A DNA stretch of 64,000 nucleotides, from contig JABJQG010000041.1 of assembly GCA_018663505.1 (NCBI GenBank), positions 44,503-108,502 of the forward strand. The letters run 5' to 3'. A program made the translations under genes and the position numbers. Each line of letters opens with the position of its first letter. Position 1 is the first letter of the stretch. Below the pieces are notes generated by a model. It saw nothing but the letters and a program-made list of their open reading frames with translations, was not told the DNA's origin and did not search any database. This document shows, one piece after another, positions 18,229-27,058 of this stretch. This stretch comes from Pseudobdellovibrionaceae bacterium. GTDB lineage: Bacteria > Bdellovibrionota > Bdellovibrionia > Bdellovibrionales > UBA1609.

Positions 18229-18501
18229 ATGAAAATTTTAATTGCTTCGATAATAATTGTTTCTTCTTCCGCTTTTGCAAGTAATTTACTTGTAACTGAG
18301 TTTGTGGAGCTAGGGAAATTAATGTCAGGTTGGTCAAAAGATTCTGAAATATTAAAATTAGAACAACAAAGCAAATATTATTACTATTTGGTGGCAAAAG
18401 GAGCGGATGGAGTTTGTCATGAAATGAATATTGCCCCCTTATCTGAAAATGGTAATCTTTATATCCAGCCCAGCTCAATTCAAGAAATTTCTTGTAAATA
18501 A
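18229..18501 (+). CDS. Small secreted protein
   Basis: A 90-residue protein with signal peptide MKILIASIIIVSSSAFAS (cleavage after AFA) and an AAGGAGA ribosome-binding site just upstream. The mature part of about 72 residues has two cysteines, near residues 63 and 89, likely a single disulfide. It follows the cysteine-rich gene by 46 bp on the same strand and may be co-transcribed. The family is unknown. Confidence 0.65.
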   Translation: MKILIASIIIVSSSAFASNLLVTEFVELGKLMSGWSKDSEILKLEQQSKYYYYLVAKGADGVCHEMNIAPLSENGNLYIQPSSIQEISCK

Positions 18502-18554
18502 TTCTCTTGTTTTAAAGCGATTTATACGGCGATAAACTCAGCTAAATTGTCACC

Positions 18555-18905
18555 CTACTTTCCAATCAGAGTTTTTTCCGGTCCTTGACAGTATGGTCCA
18601 TCGGCATAAACTATCTTGCCACTTGCACAAATTAGTAATTCTTTTTCCATGGGTCTATATTCTTTTGATTTATCATTACAATTAGTTTCCGTATAATGAA
18701 ATGGTTTTCCGACTATTCTTGTACCCTCAAGAATAAACCCAGTTAAATTATCTTGATAGCTAGTTTTGATATTTTCCTTTTCAAACATATACATTCCACT
18801 TGAAATCTCATTTCCATTATGATCAAGGCAAGTTACTTCGCCATACTCTGAGGCAAATATATACAATGGCATGATAAAACTTAAACTAATTAATACAGAC
18901 TTCAT
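18555..18905 (-). CDS. Small secreted protein with four cysteines
   Basis: A 116-residue protein with an N-terminal signal peptide (MKSVLISLSFIMPLYIFAS). The mature part has four cysteines (in EVTCLD, ETNCND, LLICAS and GPYCQG), consistent with two disulfides. It is convergent with the preceding gene and isolated on the minus strand. AAAAGGGTG upstream of the start serves as the ribosome-binding site. No homologous family was recognised. Confidence 0.6.
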   Translation of the reverse strand: MKSVLISLSFIMPLYIFASEYGEVTCLDHNGNEISSGMYMFEKENIKTSYQDNLTGFILEGTRIVGKPFHYTETNCNDKSKEYRPMEKELLICASGKIVYADGPYCQGPEKTLIGK

Positions 18906-19495
18906 TTTTTCACCCTTTTGTTAAAACATTATTTAAATGGATATAACTCAACCGTTTTTTATAAATCCTTTAGTTAACGAGACAGTTACATACTAAGTGA
19001 CGCGGCACCATATAAAGAGTGTCGTTGTGTAGTATTTTCAATTTCCAATGATGGCATATGACTGAGTACTCAGGGAAGTTCGTATGTTATGTGCAATGGA
19101 GCAATAAAAAAGTAATTTGTCTTTTATTGGTAATGGCTGCTCTACAGTTTGGCATAGTTCCTCAACTAAAAAAAATAATGGGAGTCTTGATTCATTCAGC
19201 ATTAAACTTTTGTCTTTTGTTAAACAAAAATGAATTTGAAAAAGTAAAGTTCTATAATATTTTACAGTTTATATTCATGATCAAAAAAAATATTATTTTT
19301 CATAAACGCATTAGAGGTTTATCAATTATATTAAGTAATTAGTTGGAAGTATCGCAATGACATAGATTCTCTATTTAATTCAATCTGATATTATTTGTGT
19401 AAAATAAGTGTAAAAAATATACATGAATATTTTTGTTAGGACGCAGCACTGAAAAGATGCTAAAGAACTATACAGGACTACACAAAGGATTAATA
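18906..19495. other. 590-bp AT-rich gap without a convincing gene
   Basis: The only long frame, 19058-19342 (+), lacks a ribosome-binding site and a clear signal peptide, and its composition looks random, so I do not call it. The interval probably holds promoters for the divergent genes at 18555-18905 (-) and 19496-19987 (+). No repeat or hairpin stood out. Confidence 0.4.
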
Positions 19496-19987
19496 ATGAA
19501 AAGTAATATTATATTTTTGCCGTTTTTTGTATTATTAATATCATTAAATACTCTTGCAGTTGAGGTTTTAGATCTTCCTCCTGAGCTGGACTATCAAGTT
19601 ATGGATTTTGATGGTGAAAATGCAATAAAGTTAAATTTAAATAATTCAGAAAGAAAAATAAATAGTTTATTAGTTGTTCCAGGGGTCAGGCCAGCATACC
19701 AAAGAGAGACTCCAGCTACATACCATAGAAATATGTATCCTTATCCAGGGAAAACTCCTGAAGACACTTCATATTTTGATACCGTCAAAACTCAAAGTAA
19801 AATAATTATTTCACCACCACTAGTTTCAGAAGGGCTAACTGTATTTATAAATTCTGAAGAATATGAAATAATTGAGCCAGTGATTAGTCGATTTAACCGA
19901 TCAGGTGAAAATATGAATATTGAAATAACATACACTGAAGATGGACATTCATTGATTGGGTTCAAACCATATTATGAAAATGAATAA
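19496..19987 (+). CDS. Secreted protein of unknown function
   Basis: 163 residues from ATG 19496, chosen because AAAGGAT lies 5 nt upstream and a signal peptide (MKSNIIFLPFFVLLISLNTLAV) begins exactly there; the frame extends 63 bp further upstream without support. The mature protein is beta-rich and has no cysteine, with a proline/tyrosine-rich stretch (RPAYQRETPATYHRNMYPYPG). I do not recognise a family. Confidence 0.6.
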   Translation: MKSNIIFLPFFVLLISLNTLAVEVLDLPPELDYQVMDFDGENAIKLNLNNSERKINSLLVVPGVRPAYQRETPATYHRNMYPYPGKTPEDTSYFDTVKTQSKIIISPPLVSEGLTVFINSEEYEIIEPVISRFNRSGENMNIEITYTEDGHSLIGFKPYYENE

Positions 19988-20074
19988 TTCAGTTAATATT
20001 AGTATATTTGAGTAATCAAAATTTATCTGAGTTAAAAATCTTTCGAACAAAACCAAATGGTTCATGATCTCCTA

Positions 20075-20785
20075 TTATTGACAACTATTTGCTGCTCCAA
20101 CATATGTCTTCTTTACGTTTTCATCAGATGGGGACCGACCTGATAGTAGCACATCACTATTGATTCCAAGTTCTTTTTTAAGGCTAGCGATCAAGTTATG
20201 TTCAGCCAAAGTAAATGTGACTTGCTTAACGCGTCGAGAGGATTTTGTGGGGTCTACAATAAGGGTATTTCCATCATTAAAAATAAAAATAGGTTGTGAT
20301 GCATTTTTATTTTCGAAAAACTGAGCCAGCTTGCTTAGGGTGCTAATGTTTGAAAAATAGCTACTAATAATGCCTATAAAATGTCGTTTGTATGGGTTGC
20401 AAAGTTCTTCAGCTTCTAGCATCAATCGTTCAGTACTTTTTGGAATATAGTATTTATAATTTTCAATAGGCCACCAAGCTTTATCGCTAGGTCTATAAAT
20501 GTAATCTAAAAATAAAATTTTTCCAGATTTAAGTTTGTAGTATCCATCAAGGATATACCAGCTTGTTCCTGAATTTTTATTTTCAAAAAGAGCCAAAGTA
20601 TAATGGCTTGTGAGTCCATCTATAGATTCATTTGTTTCATTTTTGATATACTCAATGGCTTCACTGTCCACTCTGGTTACGGGAACTTCCCTTGCATGTT
20701 TTACAAGATCTGAATAGCTATTAGCTAAAGATGTAACACAAATGAGTAGGGTTAAAATTGAGAAGAATAATGGTTTAAAAATCAT
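20075..20785 (-). CDS. Secreted protein of unknown function
   Basis: 236 residues starting at ATG 20785, where GAGGGAGAT precedes the start and a signal peptide follows (MIFKPLFFSILTLLICVTSLA). A longer frame to 20848 adds 21 residues without a ribosome-binding site. The mature part has a central aromatic segment (DKAWWPIENYKYY) and two cysteines, one near the C-terminus (NSCQ). Its function is unknown. It lies downstream of the peptide-binding gene on the same strand, about 205 bp away. Confidence 0.6.
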   Translation of the reverse strand: MIFKPLFFSILTLLICVTSLANSYSDLVKHAREVPVTRVDSEAIEYIKNETNESIDGLTSHYTLALFENKNSGTSWYILDGYYKLKSGKILFLDYIYRPSDKAWWPIENYKYYIPKSTERLMLEAEELCNPYKRHFIGIISSYFSNISTLSKLAQFFENKNASQPIFIFNDGNTLIVDPTKSSRRVKQVTFTLAEHNLIASLKKELGINSDVLLSGRSPSDENVKKTYVGAANSCQ

Positions 20786-20989
20786 AGGATCTCCCTCTAA
20801 GGTTACAATAAATAGAACACAGAATTGAATTAGCTGTAAAGAAAACAAATGACTTTTAGTTTTAAGATGTTGGTTCTAAATACACAAACCTATCTGAAAG
20901 ATATTTTAATTTTATGTAGAGAAATATAACAATCTGCATTAATAACTAAATATGCCAGGGCCCTGATCTGGGGCACAGAGTGGCCCGTA

Positions 20990-22585
20990 TTAATTAAAAC
21001 TTAAATACGCTAATAGATTAGTGATATTAAATGATGGAATTTTTTTAATTTTTTGAGAAACCAAAGCATCATTATTACCAGAGTATATTGGGACAACCGG
21101 AGCCTCTTCAGCAATGATTTTAGTTGCCTCTAGAATGTAATTATCTAATTTTGATTTATCCTTTTCTAGTAGAGCCTTTTGTAAAAGAGATTCAAATGTC
21201 GGGTTGTTCCACCCTGTATTTACCGAATGCAGTTCCGTAGAAAGCATGTTCAGCACAGCAGTAGCGTGAGGTAATGAAGGTGATTGACCTAGGCGGTAAA
21301 TTTGTGGTGGGTCATTGCGAACTTGATTTAAAAAAAACTTCCACTCCATTTTGTTAAGTTCAATATTAAGGCCTAGATTCTTTTTTAATTGTTGTTGAAT
21401 ATTTTCACACATGAGTTGATGATTTTCGTATATATGATGTAGGAGAGTTATATTAGGTTTAGAATGAACGTCATAACCACTTTTTTTCAGCCATTTTTTA
21501 GCAAGTTTAGGATTAAAGTAATTTTTTTCTAACTCTAGTGAGTCCCAAGACCTTAAGGGGCGGGGCATCCATAGGCTAATGGCCTTTTTATTTCCTCCCA
21601 GCACTTTTACCACTTCATTGGGGTCAATGGCCTGGGCAATAGCTCGCCTTAACCATTTATTTTGCATTGGTTTTTTTCTTAGATTAAAAGCAATGTAACC
21701 AAGAGCTAGAGTTTCTTCGTTTCTATAAGTGGGTAGTTTTTTATAGAAATTCAGGTTTTCAGCTGGGAGACCTATTTGTAAGTGTATTTTTCCAGTTTCA
21801 AAAAGCCGAACCCCTGTGATTTGTGATTGAAGATGCAAAACTTTGATTTTCTCTGTTTCTGCAGGTTTACCATAATACAAAGGATTACGTTTTAAAATGC
21901 TATACTCGCCTGGTTTATGCTCCATTAATGTGAAAGGTGACAAGGTTGCAAGATTTTTTTGAAACAGATCAGGGCTTGTAAACTTTTTTAATATATCAAG
22001 TCTAATTGGCGATAATGAAGCTTGAGTTAAAATATAAGGAAAGTGGCTCATGGGTTTATCAAGTGTAAACCTAATTTGGTTCGTACCGACCTGGTTGATC
22101 CCAACCTCTTTAAAATTATTAATTTTCCCCTCAAAGAAATTTTTCGCATTTTTTATATTAAATAATTGTTGAACGCCCTTGGCTCCAACCTTGGGGTTTA
22201 ATAGACGAATAAAACTATCCAATACATGCTGAGTCTCCAGAGGCTTACCGTCGGACCACTTTATGTCACTTCTTATATTTATTAACCAGGAATCACCTTT
22301 TTTGTTTCGACTCCATTTATTTACAATTCCAGGCTTAAGTTTATACTTTCCTGATGTAACAGCTATATGAATCAATTGTTCTGCCAGGGCATCAACAACT
22401 TCAGAGCCAGTACCATCTAAATGCCAATCAAAGCTTTCGGGCTCTGCAAAGCCATTAACCACTAATATATTATTATTTTTATTTGCTTTTTTTTTACTAA
22501 AACAACCGGCCTGTGTGATTAAAAATAATAATATAAGAAAATATTTTAGTTGTTTTTTATTAAAAAAACTTAGTTCTAAAAACAT
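20990..22585 (-). CDS. Peptide-type ABC substrate-binding lipoprotein (SBP_bac_5 family)
   Basis: A 531-residue protein with a lipobox at LITQAGC (Cys28). It carries the OppA/DppA-type fold signatures, including IKWSDGKPLETQHVLDSFIRLLNP and the paired lobes of the family. It should capture oligopeptides in the periplasm for import. No permease or ATPase gene is beside it, so it is an orphan binding protein that must use a transporter encoded elsewhere, or act as a sensor or chaperone. Confidence 0.85.
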   Translation of the reverse strand: MFLELSFFNKKQLKYFLILLFLITQAGCFSKKKANKNNNILVVNGFAEPESFDWHLDGTGSEVVDALAEQLIHIAVTSGKYKLKPGIVNKWSRNKKGDSWLINIRSDIKWSDGKPLETQHVLDSFIRLLNPKVGAKGVQQLFNIKNAKNFFEGKINNFKEVGINQVGTNQIRFTLDKPMSHFPYILTQASLSPIRLDILKKFTSPDLFQKNLATLSPFTLMEHKPGEYSILKRNPLYYGKPAETEKIKVLHLQSQITGVRLFETGKIHLQIGLPAENLNFYKKLPTYRNEETLALGYIAFNLRKKPMQNKWLRRAIAQAIDPNEVVKVLGGNKKAISLWMPRPLRSWDSLELEKNYFNPKLAKKWLKKSGYDVHSKPNITLLHHIYENHQLMCENIQQQLKKNLGLNIELNKMEWKFFLNQVRNDPPQIYRLGQSPSLPHATAVLNMLSTELHSVNTGWNNPTFESLLQKALLEKDKSKLDNYILEATKIIAEEAPVVPIYSGNNDALVSQKIKKIPSFNITNLLAYLSFN

Positions 22586-22837
22586 TTGGTAAGCTCCTTC
22601 AGTCTAAGCAAAATTTATTATGCAGAAGAAAGTTTATATTTGATAGTGGTAATTTTGTACAAATCTAGGCTGCCCACTAAAACTTTAATTGGTCGAATCA
22701 ATACTGCTATTTATATTATTTTCTGAATAATTAGTAGGATTTAATAAATATCTAAACTGTGGTTTCCAAATTGTTTATTGCAAAGCGCAACTAATAAATA
22801 TCTGTTTATTAACTTAGCATTATGATGGTTAAATCAA

Positions 22838-22943
22838 CAGAAACAGAAACAGAAACAGAAACAGAAACAGAAACAGAAACAGAAACAGAAACAGAAACAG
22901 AAACAGAAACAGAAACAGAAACAGAAACAGAAACAGAAACAGA
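22838..22943 (+). repeat. Hexanucleotide tandem repeat (CAGAAA), about 17.7 units
   Basis: A perfect, uninterrupted run of CAGAAA spans 106 bp and ends directly in the ribosome-binding sequence AGAGGGG, 9 bp before the ATG at 22953. TATGAT at 22821-22826 is a possible -10, so the repeat probably forms most of the 5' leader. Perfect short tandem repeats change length by slipped-strand pairing. Because the unit is upstream of the start, length changes would alter expression level rather than reading frame. Confidence 0.9.
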
Positions 22944-22952
22944 GGGGAATCT

Positions 22953-23885
22953 ATGAAGAGCATATATCTTATTTTAATAATATTCTTATTTTCACATGCA
23001 TCAGCTGGTGCAAACTACACCCCTTCATATAAATCAAAAATTAAAACCAATGAAGGGGCTGATCGAATTGTTGAGCCCCGTGCTCAAGCTAACGGTTCTG
23101 AATACCTCCTCTACGGAGAGAAGGATTATTTATGCAGATTTTTTGGGTATGCAAGAGCATTGGATCAATATCATTCTACTCAGGTTGTTTCTAGTAGCCT
23201 AGCTGTTCAAATCGATCTCACTGGCACTCCTGCAAAACCAATCTTTACTGAGTTTTACAATAATGAACTCGTTTGCCATAATGACCCTCTGCTATCAAAT
23301 TTTATTCATTTCCAGACAAGAAATAATAGTGATGGATCTATAACAATTTTAAAGCCAGAATTTCGTGTTCATGAAAGAAGCTATAAATTGTCTTGGCACT
23401 CTAATTTATTATGTAAACTTGTTAATAGAGGACATGTTATTAGTGAGAGCTATATAGATAAAATAGATAATTGGCACGATGCCGTTGGCATATATGGGGA
23501 GGAGCACCTTGCTAATCATTATGATTTTAAATTAAAACATGATCAAAATGATAGGTACTTAGATGAAGTTTCTTGTGCACAAAATAGATGGCACAAGCCA
23601 ATTTTAAAATATAAAATTTTAAAAGATCACGGCAATGATATGGTAGAATTTACAGATATAATGGGTTCCTGGGGTGGCAATATTTACAATGTTTATCTAA
23701 CTAGTTCAGCATTTTGTTACCAATTGGGTTATAAAAGCGAAATAAAGGGATCCATTGAACATAAGAAGGAAACAATATCTTACTTATTATCTTACAGCTC
23801 TGGTAAACAGGCTTGGAGCTTATATGATACCGCATATCAACCAAGTCCACTAACTTATTTGCATAAAGTTGGATGCTATAAATAG
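22953..23885 (+). CDS. Secreted protein with three cysteine-paired modules
   Basis: A 310-residue protein with signal peptide MKSIYLILIIFLFSHASA. The mature part holds three tandem modules of about 95-100 residues, each with one cysteine near its start and one near its end: Cys61/108, Cys154/208 and Cys255/308. The module starts are similar (KDYLCRFFGY, SNLLCKLVNR, SSAFCYQLGY) and they end in VC, VSC and VGC. I infer three small disulfide-bonded beta domains. The hexanucleotide tract before its ribosome-binding site suggests variable expression, typical of surface or host/prey-facing proteins. No named family was recognised. Confidence 0.7.
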   Translation: MKSIYLILIIFLFSHASAGANYTPSYKSKIKTNEGADRIVEPRAQANGSEYLLYGEKDYLCRFFGYARALDQYHSTQVVSSSLAVQIDLTGTPAKPIFTEFYNNELVCHNDPLLSNFIHFQTRNNSDGSITILKPEFRVHERSYKLSWHSNLLCKLVNRGHVISESYIDKIDNWHDAVGIYGEEHLANHYDFKLKHDQNDRYLDEVSCAQNRWHKPILKYKILKDHGNDMVEFTDIMGSWGGNIYNVYLTSSAFCYQLGYKSEIKGSIEHKKETISYLLSYSSGKQAWSLYDTAYQPSPLTYLHKVGCYK

Positions 23886-24212
23886 TCTTCTTAGGGAAAT
23901 TAATATTTAAATTTGTAGTGTGAAAATAGTTGAAGTATCTTCAAAGTGTATTCTATGGGAGTATATTGGATGTTAATAATAGAATGCTATATTTAGATAA
24001 AATTATTTAAAAATGTTAGTTTTAAATACATGTCTCTCTTAATGAATGTAAGACTACTGTCATATCAAACTGGACCAATTTAGGCGGGATTTTTTCCTGA
24101 AAAAATATATGACAAAGTGGGCAACATTAAACGTACGGCTTTAATGTGATTGCATCTTTTCTTGTCCTCAACTTATGATTAATACTCACTTTTGTTAGTT
24201 TAGGGGGAAGAG
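23886..24212. other. 327-bp AT-rich gap
   Basis: No coding frame with a start and ribosome-binding site is seen. The downstream gene has a strong site (GGGGGAAG just before 24213), so its promoter should lie in this interval. No repeats were noticed. Confidence 0.4.
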
Positions 24213-24684
24213 ATGAAAGTAATTGTTTTTCTAGTGTTTTTTTGTTGTTGGTCCTGTTTATGCGGGGACTTCAGTTTGTGATGTAGTTAGTGAAGATTTC
24301 CCCAAAGGGTCATTTGCTAAACAGGCAGAAGTTGAACATGATATGAAAACGATTCAATCAATAGAGTTTTCCTGGAGAACCTTAAACGACGACGGCACTC
24401 ATAATTTTTATTCAAAACTGATTTATTCCAGAACAGTTGATAATCCATTTATTAGGGGCGGTGTTCAAATTGAAATATGTAATCCTGATGATAATAGCTT
24501 TACTCTAGGGTCATTAAGCTATTCGATTTATTCCCAATGTATGACCCCTAAGACAAACAATGGTGTAATCTATTTTGGTTTCGATTTCAGCATAGATAGT
24601 TACGATGGAAACTTTTTTATTGATGAGTTAAGTAACTCTGGAGCAACATCAAGCGAAGGGACTCTCGAAAATTGTTTTCAGTAA
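24213..24684 (+). pseudogene. Secreted protein gene interrupted by a frameshift in a T7 run
   Basis: A good ribosome-binding site (GGGGGAAG) precedes ATG 24213, which opens a signal peptide MKVIVFLVFF. At a run of seven T (24237-24243) the frame shifts: with six T the reading continues VVGPVYAGTSVCDVV and joins without a gap the open frame ending at 24684. The intact product would be about 156 residues, secreted, with cysteines at CDVV, EICN, SQCM and ENCF. As given, translation stops soon after the T run. It may be a phase-variable gene in the OFF state, a recent pseudogene, or a sequence error. The family is unknown. Confidence 0.7.
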
Positions 24685-24872
24685 AATTAATACCATAAAA
24701 CAGATCACGCCCTATATTGTTTGTTGTGGCACATTTTGTGACTTACTTGGACTCCATTAGAATTACCTAAATTATGGGAGTCTCCGGTCGCGGTTAAAAA
24801 TATTGAATACTGAGGTGACATCAATCGTATTGAACAGGCTCCTTTTGACTGGGGTTTTTTCCGGCAAAAGCC

Positions 24873-24900
24873 TTGACTTGATTAGCGTATTTAATAGACT
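24873..24900 (+). promoter_or_regulatory. Promoter candidate for the LRR gene
   Basis: TTGACT at 24873-24878, a 16-bp spacer and TAGACT at 24895-24900 form a sigma70-like promoter 29 bp before the chosen start. Just upstream (24842-24870) the arms CTTTTG and CAAAAG with inner CTGG/CCGG form a hairpin that may insulate it. Confidence 0.45.
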
Positions 24901-24928
24901 AAAAGTTGAAAAACATATGAGGTTACTA

Positions 24929-25402
24929 ATGAAATTTACTTGTATTCTTTTTTGCTTAGCATATTCAACTATATCTTTTGCTAATGTCTGTAGTCGCACC
25001 CAGATAGTTACTAAATGTTTAGAGGCTATTACTAAAAAAAGTTGTGAAAAAATTAAAAAGAATGACCTTTCTAAAATTGTAGTTCTTCGTCTTGACCATT
25101 TAAACATTGACTCTTTAAAGCGCGATGATTTTAACGATTTAATTTCCCTTGAGGTCTTAGATATTCATAGAAATAAGTTAAGTAATTTGCCAATTGGGTT
25201 ATTTAATAATTTGCCTTCATTAAAGTCACTAAGGCTAGATCAAAACAAAATTGTAAGAGCCCCTTTCGGTCTATTTTCAAACTTATTTTCAGTAAAAACT
25301 ATCTACCTCTTTGGAAACCCTATAGGGAAGTCTGAAAAAAATAGAATTCAAGCAGAACTTCCTATGGCAAAATTAGATTTCGACTCTCCAGGCCATAAAT
25401 AA
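24929..25402 (+). CDS. Secreted leucine-rich repeat protein
   Basis: 157 residues from ATG 24929, with GAGG 6 nt upstream and a signal peptide (MKFTCILFCLAYSTISFA). A cysteine-containing N-cap (NVCSRTQIVTKCLEAITKKSC) is followed by three to four LRRs of about 24 residues, such as LISLEVLDIHRNKLSNLPIG and LPSLKSLRLDQNKIVRAPFG. LRRs form curved protein-binding surfaces, so I infer an extracytoplasmic binding role. The frame extends upstream to 24803, but that part would cover the promoter. Confidence 0.8.
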   Translation: MKFTCILFCLAYSTISFANVCSRTQIVTKCLEAITKKSCEKIKKNDLSKIVVLRLDHLNIDSLKRDDFNDLISLEVLDIHRNKLSNLPIGLFNNLPSLKSLRLDQNKIVRAPFGLFSNLFSVKTIYLFGNPIGKSEKNRIQAELPMAKLDFDSPGHK

Positions 25403-25721
25403 ATTTCTGATTTTAAATCAAATTTTTGTTACTAATGCTCTGTGTTCTTACATTTATAAAAAACTAGATTTTATGATTTCTATTAAAGAAAACTACCCCA
25501 TCTAGACTCAATGATGTAACGAAAAATTGGTCCACTCAAATTGATTATTTAGAATTTTTGAGCGAGGCATTAAAATACCGGAAACAATGAATGACTTGTT
25601 TAAATATAATGGGAGCCTAATTCTTTGGTTTTTTCTTGTAAATGTTCTGACTTTGCGTGCAATTTTTAGCTATAAGGCATAGGATTTTGACCAGCAACTT
25701 TTTACGCTCTATGCTTACATA
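25403..25721. other. 319-bp gap before the serine hydrolase gene
   Basis: A 31-codon frame at 25587-25682 (+) encodes a hydrophobic peptide (LILWFFLVNVLTLRAIF) but has no good ribosome-binding site, so it is not called. No other coding signal was seen. The downstream gene also lacks a clear ribosome-binding site. Confidence 0.35.
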
Positions 25722-26813
25722 ATGAGTTTTCTTGTTTCCTTTTCTATTCTGATGAGCAGTCTATGTATATATGCAGCTTCGATGACATCAAAATTATCAA
25801 AAAATACCACTTCAATGATTGCAGACTTTTCCTTAAAAAATAAATTTTCTGGTGCAATAGCTGTTGCCAACCCTAATGAGATTCTTTTTGAAAACTATTA
25901 CGGTTTAGCCAACAGAGAGCAGAGATATAAAATCGACCAAAAAACCGTTTTTAGAATTGGTTCGATTACTAAAGAGTTTACTGCAACAATTATTCTTATT
26001 CTTGATCAAATGGGAAAACTTGACATTAATGATCCAGTATCTAAATATTTGCCAGCGCCAAAAGCTTGGAAATCAATTAAAGTTCGGCATCTTTTAGAAC
26101 ATAGCTCTGGCATTGAGAACCAAGCTACATATAAGAATTATAGAATAACTTCATTCAAAGATGCGCCAGAAAAGTCTATACTTAGCTGGCTCGAAAGCAT
26201 TGAGATTTTGAGGTCGCCTGAGAAAGGCTTTGGTTACTCCAATGCTGGCTATAACATTTTAGCTTGTATAATTGAACGCTTAAACCATCAAAAATACGCG
26301 GATGTCCTGAAAAAATTAATTTTCAAACCTTTAAGTATGGGAGGCGCATCTGTTACTTTTGTCCCTCTAAAAAACTATAAAAAAGCTAAAGGCTATTCGT
26401 CAAAAGGAGAACATATTGAGTTTGATATGTCTACTTACGTTGGAGCTGGTGAAATCACAATGACTTTAGATGATTTCCAAAAGTGGGCCATTGGAATTAC
26501 CACACCTGGAAAACTGCTGAATGACCCAAAGTTACTGTTCCAAAAAAGAATTCAACGACATGATCAATACTATGGTTATGGATTTATGGTTGAAAACCAA
26601 AATGGATTCTCTGTTGCAGGTCATAATGGACATACTCCAGGGTTTGTCTCGACGCACTTTTTTTCCTTAAAAAATAAAACACATGTAGTAATACTTACTA
26701 ATAATGAGCTTTTTGCAGGCCCATCCAGAAAGCTTGACAAGCTTGCTTGGAATATTATTGGGGCAGTAGATGGTTACGGTAGTATTTTAAGACTATTAAA
26801 ATATTCTAAATAA
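25722..26813 (+). CDS. Secreted beta-lactamase-family serine hydrolase
   Basis: A 363-residue member of the class C beta-lactamase/D-Ala-D-Ala peptidase-like family. A signal peptide at residues 1-19 is followed by the catalytic SITK (Ser81, Lys84), YSN at 172-174 and a late AGHNGHTPGF that stands in for the KTG box. Such enzymes cleave D-Ala peptides, esters or beta-lactams; the substrate cannot be told from sequence. It is a single gene in the accessory block, with no clear ribosome-binding site at the chosen ATG (alternative ATG at 25752). Confidence 0.85.
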   Translation: MSFLVSFSILMSSLCIYAASMTSKLSKNTTSMIADFSLKNKFSGAIAVANPNEILFENYYGLANREQRYKIDQKTVFRIGSITKEFTATIILILDQMGKLDINDPVSKYLPAPKAWKSIKVRHLLEHSSGIENQATYKNYRITSFKDAPEKSILSWLESIEILRSPEKGFGYSNAGYNILACIIERLNHQKYADVLKKLIFKPLSMGGASVTFVPLKNYKKAKGYSSKGEHIEFDMSTYVGAGEITMTLDDFQKWAIGITTPGKLLNDPKLLFQKRIQRHDQYYGYGFMVENQNGFSVAGHNGHTPGFVSTHFFSLKNKTHVVILTNNELFAGPSRKLDKLAWNIIGAVDGYGSILRLLKYSK

Positions 26814-27058
26814 CTCCTGGTTAAAAATAAAAATTTGATCACATGAACTTAGAAAATTCATATACTCACAAAAGTGAATCTTACTTACCTCTATTAAAGT
26901 AAACGAGTCCCACTAGACCCCATCCAGATATGACAGTATGGCCCATTATATCTGGTCGTTTGAATCTAAATTGAATGTAATTATTGGTAACGAATAATTT
27001 GTCAAATTGAGTAACCAACTCTAGATAGCACGCTAAAATATGAGACCTAATTTACATA

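Noticed and set aside
19058..19342. 94-codon plus-strand frame
   Set aside because: No ribosome-binding site, no clear domain or signal peptide, and hydrophobic content that T-rich DNA easily gives.
22838..22943. CAGAAA tract as a CRISPR array or iteron origin
   Set aside because: Units are contiguous 6-mers with no spacers, and no cas or replication gene is nearby.
25587..25682. 31-codon possible small membrane peptide
   Set aside because: Too short and without a supporting ribosome-binding site; mentioned only in the gap note.
26924..26955. CCAGATAT...ATATCTGG inverted repeat downstream of the serine hydrolase gene
   Set aside because: Eight AT-rich pairs around a 16-nt loop with no T tract; not convincing as a terminator or element end.
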